Source of the DNA: Sanchytrium tribonematis
Lineage: Eukaryota > Sanchytriomycota > Sanchytriomycetes > Sanchytriales > Sanchytriaceae
NCBI GenBank assembly: GCA_018985235.1
Contig: JADGIG010000098.1
Span: 1-20,465, forward strand
Direction of reading: 5' to 3'
DNA length: 20,465 nucleotides
Below, one piece after another: positions 14,721-20,465 of this stretch. Every line of letters begins with the position of its first letter. Positions within the stretch are counted from its first letter, which is position 1. The notes under the pieces are model-generated. The model was not told the origin of the DNA. It saw nothing but the letters and a program-made list of their open reading frames with translations, and did no database searches. The position numbers were made by a program, and so were the translations under genes.

Positions 14721-14742
14721 CCAAAATATCCCCTTTCAAACC
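14721..14742 (+). promoter_or_regulatory. Family-type upstream element of copy 13
   Basis: The plus strand reads AATATCCCCTTTCAAACC, 5 bases before the ATG at 14748. It keeps the right half of the array consensus (ATTCCC-TTG-AAAC), although this gene lies 7 kb away on the other strand. Confidence 0.4.
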
Positions 14743-14747
14743 AAAAA

Positions 14748-15281
14748 ATGATTTTCATTAATGCATATTTGCCACGTGGCAACAAAGCAGTCAAAGATTC
14801 AATTCAAATTTTGAAGCCTTTCGATATAAGTGCACTCAAACTTGAATTTGAAGCTGTACAACAGTCACTAGCTCGAAATTGCTGGCAAGCGTATTGTAAA
14901 TCTAATCCACAATTTATTAACTCAATATTAGAGCAAATCAGTCGATTTGATATCGATCAAATAGCAAATTCCAACGAGTTTCGTAACTTGGTGACACTCT
15001 TTACTAAATACTTTAAAGGGCAAGCGGAATTGAAGGAAATAATTGAGGCCAAACTACCTGATGAAACCACCCATTCATTAGTCAAACGAGAAAGACCACT
15101 AATTGTCAATTTAAGAGTACTATTTCGTATTACTTGTGAAATATTAGCACTTTTATGTTATTTTAATTATGTAGGTAATATTTCTGAGAAAATTGCATTA
15201 ATAGCATGGCTTTTCACCAAAGGAGACCAATTTCTTAGGTCGAAAAAATTATCAAGTCCGAAAGGCAAGCGAAAGCATTAA
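14748..15281 (+). CDS. Outlying hairpin-family member, copy 13, with a reduced leader (177 aa)
   Basis: The ATG at 14748 follows the family-type element. The leader is degenerate: eight fairly hydrophobic residues, then Pro-Arg-Gly, with no Cys-Pro. A helical domain has Cys45 and Cys50. Leu-Val-Lys-Arg-Glu lies at 111-115. Two short hydrophobic stretches (about 123-145 and 147-157) and a strongly basic C terminus (Lys-Gly-Lys-Arg-Lys-His) follow. The second helix looks short for a membrane span. The stop has no AATAAA. The long open frame of the downstream retroelement overlaps the 3' end of this gene in another frame, with no ATG there. This may be a decaying or altered member. Confidence 0.6.
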   Translation: MIFINAYLPRGNKAVKDSIQILKPFDISALKLEFEAVQQSLARNCWQAYCKSNPQFINSILEQISRFDIDQIANSNEFRNLVTLFTKYFKGQAELKEIIEAKLPDETTHSLVKRERPLIVNLRVLFRITCEILALLCYFNYVGNISEKIALIAWLFTKGDQFLRSKKLSSPKGKRKH

Positions 15282-15408
15282 CTATCATAATATTAAAGAA
15301 AAACAAACTAAAAATAATAGCACTTCATCTCCCTATTCTTTGCTATTGATCTCTGGCTTTAAAATCAAGTTGACGACTGAAATTTATGATATTCCATTGG
15401 AAAGATTT

Positions 15409-18400
15409 ATGTGCTCAGGAATGCAAGATAAATTTGGATTTGAATCATTACCAAAGATTACATTAAATACGATCAAATTTATTGAGCCCATTGACTCACA
15501 AAATTATGAAAATCCATGTGTCGATCCAAATGATATCGTCTATGAAGCCATGGTGCAGTCTAATTTTTTAGACAAATTTAAAAATTACTTGGAAAATGAT
15601 CCTATTTTTTCATCACCCACAAGCAGATTTACTTGGGATACATCCAAAAATGCCATTTTGCAATTGCAATTAAAGTGCCAATCACCAAATGAAGCATTTC
15701 GAATATCAGCCAATCAGATGTTGCATATGTTTCAAACAAGATACAAAACCAATGCTGTCAATTCTATTTCCTCAAAGATTAGCACTTTTCTCTCCTCCAC
15801 TTTTTCTAATCAGTCATTGGAAAAACAACTAGAAGAGAGCGATGAGTTGATGGCTAGCACTTTGGCAAAGTCACATTCGCAAATGTGGAGTGATGCGGTT
15901 GAAATGGAATTGCCAATCAAGATCCACTTGTTTTTCAAAACATTTTGCCAGTATTATGTCTTATCTGTAGCACACGCTCAAAATACCAGTGACCAGATGA
16001 TTTATGCACAATTTTATTTACAAGGGGTTTCTCAAACAGTGTCTTCATTTAGATCTTCCATCACAAACAGTTTAAAATTTACCAATCAAACCAGCGATAA
16101 GTTTACATGTGCTAAATTATTAAATGCTTTACCAGAAACAGATGTGCAAATGACAGGAATTATCCCTGAAACTGCTGATAATACCCAAAATATTCTACAA
16201 CATCCAGTTAATCCAATTCAACAACCAAGTTTGTCTTCCCATGCTAAACTAGTCACAAATGATGTTTCCACACCATCAATCAACAGCACAATTTCAGTCT
16301 ATCCAGGATCCACAACATCTGCTTCGGATCACAAATTTGCATACAAAATGATCATTGAGGACAAGCCATATCGTAGATATGCAACATTCAATACCACTTT
16401 ATATGACGTTCTGACAAATATTCCAAATAAGTATGTTTATTATAATGGACAGCCAGTAGAGGATTTTTATTTTAATTTGGAACCAAATTGCATCATTCTA
16501 GTTATTTACCACGCAAAAACAAGACTAGTCAATATGGACATCCATGGCAGCAAGTACAATATTCGTATCCCAGAAAATACCAAAATCCATCATATTTTGA
16601 GTGAAGAAACGTGGGACCACATTTGCAACAGAGATCATGTCTTATTCATTAATAAGAAAAGGATTCACACAACAAATGACATCCCTTCTGTCTTAACGAC
16701 AGTTCAAGTTTTAGTAAAAGATTCTCAGTATTCCCACCCTTTTTCAAGTTACTTTCCAAAACCCATGAATACAGTCTATTATTATTTATTGGTATTAAAT
16801 ATTCTTGCATTTGGCAACATTTTTCCTCTTCTATATCATCCACAGAGTAAATTTAATTTAAATATTGCCGCATGGAATATGCAAGGAAATTTTGACACAT
16901 TACTTCCATTTGCAAAAGCATACATGGTTGAACAAAGTGTGCATTTGATCTTTCTCTCAGAGACCCAAAAAGATGGTAACAAACTGAACGGGTTAAAAGG
17001 AGGACTTAGAATAGTTAGTGATGTGATTTATGATGATGGAGAACATCCCCGACCTCATTATGGGATGGCATTATTGGTTTTGGATGAGAATATAGCACGC
17101 AGTTGTAGTGCATTTCATGTCAGCCCATTTCAAATCTCTGTGATGATAAATGGCTATGTCGTTAATGGCTTTTATCGACGACACAGAACCCATCTGGCAG
17201 AATTCACTAATGAACTGTTTCAACTGAATAATGAGAATCAAATTAGCATCGGTGATGCCAATTACTCTTTGTTTTATCCTAGAAATAATTCAGATAGACA
17301 AGCACAATCACATGTAAATGATCTGAATTATGAGATTATTGAAAAAGATTCTCATATTACCAGATATCCTACGATCAGAACACAACAACCATCTGATTTG
17401 GATCATATTATTCTTGCTAGTCATTTAGTTCCATTTGTAAATGATTCGCAAGGCAAAGTCTACTTTGTACCAAGGGATTTTTCTGATCATGATATTGTGC
17501 AAATTAGTTTAAAACTCCCTGTTGTCCATAATACTATCAAATCTGCAAAATACCGAATAAAAATGCTTAAAAATGAAGATAAAAGAACTTTATACCATCA
17601 AAAGTTGACAGAATTACTAGGCAATGAGAATATTCAAGAAAGACTCTCAAACAACAAGATTACATTTAGACAAATTTCCAAAATTGTCAAAGATGTTCAT
17701 AAATGTATTCAGAAATCATTGAATGAGTGTATTGGAAAAATGTCACCAAAGTCTATTCAAGACATTCAAATGCCAAATTTAATCCATACACAAGACCTTC
17801 ATACAATTGATTATGAACAATATATTAATATGATCAAAACAGACAAAATGAATGGAATTACTAAGTATCAAGAATATTTGCAATCACTTCTTCCATCCCA
17901 ACAACTTCAATTCTTAAAATCCAAGACATTCCGACTAAATCAACGTGCAATATCAGGACTGGATGTTCAAAGAATCAATGAATACAATCAACAATTGACC
18001 ACTCCAATGGTCTCACATCCAAATTTATCCTTTAATGACATTCAAGAAGAATTCAATAAATATAGTGGTGAATGTCATCAAATTAATGATCAAATATTTG
18101 AAATATGCGTCAAACAATTGCCCAATCGAAAATCGTATGGCATTAAAGATATCCCAAATGAATCAATAAAGCATGGACCAGATTTATTAAAAGGCATCTT
18201 AAAATTGATTCTACAAACCATGATTGAAAATGGGTATGTGCCAGATCAATTTGGTAATACAACATTGATTCCTGTTCCTAAAGTATCCACTCCCTCCTCA
18301 ATGGATCAATATCGTGGAATCAGTTTATTATTCACAATTAGGAAATTATATGAATCCTATTTATATCAAGTAATAAACATTCGATTTCCAAACAACCAAT

Positions 18401-20208
18401 TTGGATTTGCCAAGAATAGCAGCATCAATGATGCATTGAAGCATCTGGAATCATTATTACATTCAAGAAATAGAAATGGCCAACGAGTGCAATTCATCGC
18501 TTTTATAGATTTACGTAAAGCCTATGATATGATTGATAGGCGAATCCTATTACGACTATTTAATATTTGCAACAGATTTTTGGTCCGCCTTGTTTTGAAT
18601 TTGGTTCGAATTACCCATTTGACATTAATGGTTTTACAGTCACACTCTAACCCAATCAACACAACTGCAGGCATCCCTCAGGGTTCCAGTTTATCACCTT
18701 CTATATTTGGGTTTTGTTTGAATGATTTATATTCCATCTCTAATGACATGGTTCAAAGTCTATACTACGCTGATGATTGCTGTTTAGTTGCTTACAGTAA
18801 ACATGCACTAATTGATTCCATTCACACAATGCAAGAATATCTTGTGGATATTGGATTACAAATTAATTTTAATAAGAGCATTATTATCTGCTCTAATCAA
18901 TATAATGGTCAATCAATTTGTGGAATCCAGATAACCACCCAATCACAAAGATATTTAGGATTCTACGTGTCACTTAGTGGTATCGACAAGAATTTAGTGT
19001 TTAAAAAGAAATTAAATGCAATTAAAATGAAAATGAGTCAATTGAGAAGTCTTGGAGTATTTAGAAATGGTCTACCCCTGTCAATATGTGGCACAATATT
19101 GACAGCGCATTTAATTCCAGTAATTGATTTTACAATGCATGTCATTAGATTCTCCTCAAACCAACACAAAAAATTGGAATCTTTAATCCGTAAACATTTA
19201 AAATTGATTTTAGGATCCACAATGTCAATGCCAAATCCTCTTTTAAAATCTATTGTCACATACCCAAATATCTCGAAAAGAAACGAGTATTTATTTAATA
19301 AGCATAATATTCACTTCAACTGGCGATTCCATGTGCCTTATCAAGATATTCATTGTATTAAAGAGTCTGGAAAAATCTCTTTCCACCCTTTTATTATTGG
19401 ACACCCACAATCTCGTATTTCTAAATTGTTAAAATGGAATTTCAAACCATCCAGTAGGGATTTCAATTGTTCAATCTGTCATGAATCCCATCATTATTTA
19501 CAGAAAAGATTAAAATGCTATTCATACAACAAATTGTTACTTCAAAATATGCCAACACAATCAATTGTTTCCAATAATCATGCTTCATCTGATTCCCATG
19601 ATACCGATAATCAAAATGATGTGACAAATTTATTTGATGGTTATACATTCGCGTGCGATGCTTCTTTAAATGACACCAATATGGGTATTGGTTTCTGCAT
19701 TGTGCCACCAAATTCACTAGAAATTGATAGAGAATTTCAATTTAAAATGTTAAATTCAAACCCAATTAATCCAACTTGTAGCACAGAGTTAGAATGTATT
19801 GCAATTAATGCTTGCATTGAATACGCAAATTCCAATTTTATTAATAACTATAGAATTTTTAGCGATAACAAGGGTGCTATTTCAATATATAAGCACTTAA
19901 AAGAAGGAACAGATCCTTCCAAAATTCAATTTTTTAATCATTTTACAAATTTAAAATCCGCTCCAGAAATTAGCTGGATTAAAGCCCATGCAGGGCATCA
20001 TTTAAATGAAAGAGCAGACCAATTGGCAAAAACATGCCATAATGCTCCAATTAGGTCATTTTATTCGACCACAACACACAAGAAAATTTTACAAAATAGA
20101 TTATTTTTATTTGATTTTGACATTGCCTTGGATGGCTTAAATAACAATCAAATAGCTATTTTGGAAAGAAGAATTGGTAGATTTATGCAACAGTATAATC
20201 TACATTAG
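15409..20208 (+). CDS. Retrotransposon polyprotein: unknown N-region, endonuclease, reverse transcriptase, RNase H
   Basis: The first in-frame ATG is at 15409 (about 1,599 aa). Residues 1-300 are unrecognised and gag-like at best. Residues 310-440 look like two beta-grasp-type units. A hydrophobic stretch lies near 455-475. Endonuclease spans about 480-705, with Ser-Glu-Thr-Gln (516), Gly-Asp-Ala-Asn (615) and Ser-Asp-His-Asp (692). RT spans about 940-1200, with Phe-Ile-Asp-Leu-Arg-Lys-Ala-Tyr (Asp1034), Gly-Ile-Pro-Gln-Gly and Tyr-Ala-Asp-Asp at 1120-1123. A Cys-x2-Cys-x3-His-type segment follows. RNase H shows Asp1417, Glu1460, Asp1486 and Asp1537, with His-Ala-Gly-His before the last. All key residues seem present, so the enzyme may be active. 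Confidence 0.85.
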   Translation: MCSGMQDKFGFESLPKITLNTIKFIEPIDSQNYENPCVDPNDIVYEAMVQSNFLDKFKNYLENDPIFSSPTSRFTWDTSKNAILQLQLKCQSPNEAFRISANQMLHMFQTRYKTNAVNSISSKISTFLSSTFSNQSLEKQLEESDELMASTLAKSHSQMWSDAVEMELPIKIHLFFKTFCQYYVLSVAHAQNTSDQMIYAQFYLQGVSQTVSSFRSSITNSLKFTNQTSDKFTCAKLLNALPETDVQMTGIIPETADNTQNILQHPVNPIQQPSLSSHAKLVTNDVSTPSINSTISVYPGSTTSASDHKFAYKMIIEDKPYRRYATFNTTLYDVLTNIPNKYVYYNGQPVEDFYFNLEPNCIILVIYHAKTRLVNMDIHGSKYNIRIPENTKIHHILSEETWDHICNRDHVLFINKKRIHTTNDIPSVLTTVQVLVKDSQYSHPFSSYFPKPMNTVYYYLLVLNILAFGNIFPLLYHPQSKFNLNIAAWNMQGNFDTLLPFAKAYMVEQSVHLIFLSETQKDGNKLNGLKGGLRIVSDVIYDDGEHPRPHYGMALLVLDENIARSCSAFHVSPFQISVMINGYVVNGFYRRHRTHLAEFTNELFQLNNENQISIGDANYSLFYPRNNSDRQAQSHVNDLNYEIIEKDSHITRYPTIRTQQPSDLDHIILASHLVPFVNDSQGKVYFVPRDFSDHDIVQISLKLPVVHNTIKSAKYRIKMLKNEDKRTLYHQKLTELLGNENIQERLSNNKITFRQISKIVKDVHKCIQKSLNECIGKMSPKSIQDIQMPNLIHTQDLHTIDYEQYINMIKTDKMNGITKYQEYLQSLLPSQQLQFLKSKTFRLNQRAISGLDVQRINEYNQQLTTPMVSHPNLSFNDIQEEFNKYSGECHQINDQIFEICVKQLPNRKSYGIKDIPNESIKHGPDLLKGILKLILQTMIENGYVPDQFGNTTLIPVPKVSTPSSMDQYRGISLLFTIRKLYESYLYQVINIRFPNNQFGFAKNSSINDALKHLESLLHSRNRNGQRVQFIAFIDLRKAYDMIDRRILLRLFNICNRFLVRLVLNLVRITHLTLMVLQSHSNPINTTAGIPQGSSLSPSIFGFCLNDLYSISNDMVQSLYYADDCCLVAYSKHALIDSIHTMQEYLVDIGLQINFNKSIIICSNQYNGQSICGIQITTQSQRYLGFYVSLSGIDKNLVFKKKLNAIKMKMSQLRSLGVFRNGLPLSICGTILTAHLIPVIDFTMHVIRFSSNQHKKLESLIRKHLKLILGSTMSMPNPLLKSIVTYPNISKRNEYLFNKHNIHFNWRFHVPYQDIHCIKESGKISFHPFIIGHPQSRISKLLKWNFKPSSRDFNCSICHESHHYLQKRLKCYSYNKLLLQNMPTQSIVSNNHASSDSHDTDNQNDVTNLFDGYTFACDASLNDTNMGIGFCIVPPNSLEIDREFQFKMLNSNPINPTCSTELECIAINACIEYANSNFINNYRIFSDNKGAISIYKHLKEGTDPSKIQFFNHFTNLKSAPEISWIKAHAGHHLNERADQLAKTCHNAPIRSFYSTTTHKKILQNRLFLFDFDIALDGLNNNQIAILERRIGRFMQQYNLH

Positions 20209-20253
20209 GATATTGCAGGTGTTCATGGATGTCATTGGCATTTAAGCGACCCC

Positions 20254-20465
20254 TTAAATAAATATTATTATTATTATTATGATTTGAAAACAATCTAAAA
20301 TATAAGAATTTCCATCAACTTCACGTTTGAATCGTTTTGAACCACCATCTTCACCTTTAATCACATTTGGATGATCGAATTGAGTCATCATTTTTATTTC
20401 TGATTTGATCCCACTTTTTAATTGACTACTAAATTTAGTGGCGCAGAGAATTTTAACTGCCTCTA
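20254..20465 (-). pseudogene. Protein kinase N-lobe fragment truncated at the retroelement junction
   Basis: Read from the right edge on the minus strand, the frame gives Glu-Ala-Val-Lys-Ile-Leu (beta-3 strand with the ATP-binding Lys), then Ser-Glu-Ile-Lys-Met-Met-Thr-Gln-Phe-Asp-His-Pro-Asn-Val-Ile-Lys (alpha-C helix and beta-4 pattern). Tyr-Ile-Leu-Asp-Cys-Phe follows, at the position of the beta-5 strand and hinge. Then it runs into Ile codons from the (ATT)n tail and stops at TAA (20254-20256). The C-lobe with its catalytic loop is missing, and no remainder was found left of the element. The gene's 5' part lies outside the window. An unseen intron at the junction is the alternative. Confidence 0.6.
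20257..20281. repeat. (ATT)n microsatellite, 3' tail of the retroelement
   Basis: AAT is followed by five ATT units just after AAATAAAT. Simple-repeat 3' tails are typical of several non-LTR clades and mark the junction with the flanking kinase sequence. Confidence 0.8.

Larger units (their letters stand above)
15285..20281 (+). mobile_element. Non-LTR (LINE-type) retrotransposon with RNase H and an (ATT)n tail
   Basis: One long coding region with APE-type endonuclease, reverse transcriptase and RNase H, followed by about 50 bases of 3' UTR and an ATT microsatellite, defines a non-LTR element. APE plus RT plus RNase H with a simple-repeat tail is most like the I superfamily of LINEs. The 3' edge is clear from the tail at about 20257-20281. 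The 5' edge is not: the frame is open without an ATG from within the preceding gene to 15409, so 5' truncation is possible. No convincing target-site duplication was found. The coding frame has no internal stop, suggesting recent insertion. Confidence 0.8.

Noticed and set aside
15299-20306. Possible target-site duplication: GAAAAACAAACTAAAAATAATAG (left) and a similar A-rich word at 20286-20306 (right)
   Set aside because: The match is imperfect and low-complexity; a recent insertion should leave a nearly perfect duplication.
1-20465. tRNA, rRNA, CRISPR array, prokaryotic operon or phage features
   Set aside because: None was seen by eye; the few tandem repeats are short microsatellites or a single duplication without CRISPR spacing.

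Overview
The window looks like nuclear DNA from an AT-rich, gene-dense unicellular eukaryote; the lineage cannot be named from the sequence alone. Evidence for a eukaryote: monocistronic genes with their own upstream elements, AATAAA poly(A) signals fused to or just after stop codons, one ultra-short GT-AG intron, kelch and leucine-rich-repeat proteins, a protein kinase fragment and a non-LTR retrotransposon. TAA, TAG and TGA all end genes, so the code appears standard.

Positions 1-7924 hold a head-to-tail array of twelve minus-strand genes (one cut by the window edge, one frameshifted). All encode diverged versions of one architecture: a short hydrophobic leader ending near a Cys (usually Cys-Pro), a helical domain of about 80-110 residues, in nearly all a Lys-Arg site (mostly LKKR), two closely spaced membrane helices and a variable tail. 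Two outlying plus-strand members lie at 10944-11705 and 14748-15281. I do not recognise this family. Many copies share a GGGG-N-ATTCCC-TTGAAAC element 10-40 bases before the ATG.

From 7925 to 8347 a divergent intergenic region carries a tandem duplication of about 115 bp. Two plus-strand genes for secreted Cys-rich proteins with a hevein-like spacing follow (8348-9603). The second converges on a minus-strand six-blade kelch gene (9620-10782) with only 16 bases between stop codons. The kelch frame is broken unless a 20-nt intron (10012-10031) is removed, and its removal rebuilds a blade of standard length.

From 11773 to 14547 lie two tandem, duplicated LRR membrane-protein genes on the minus strand, the first with a frameshift near its C terminus; both share a block of promoter sequence. 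From about 15285 to 20281 lies a non-LTR retrotransposon with a single open frame of about 1,600 codons (gag-like/unknown region, APE-type endonuclease, reverse transcriptase, RNase H) ending in an (ATT)n tail. Its 3' end abuts a minus-strand protein kinase N-lobe that runs off the window, so the element apparently truncated a kinase gene.

Overall this is a cell-surface/secretome cluster: a rapidly diversifying membrane-protein family mixed with possible glycan-binding and LRR surface proteins, next to a mobile element.
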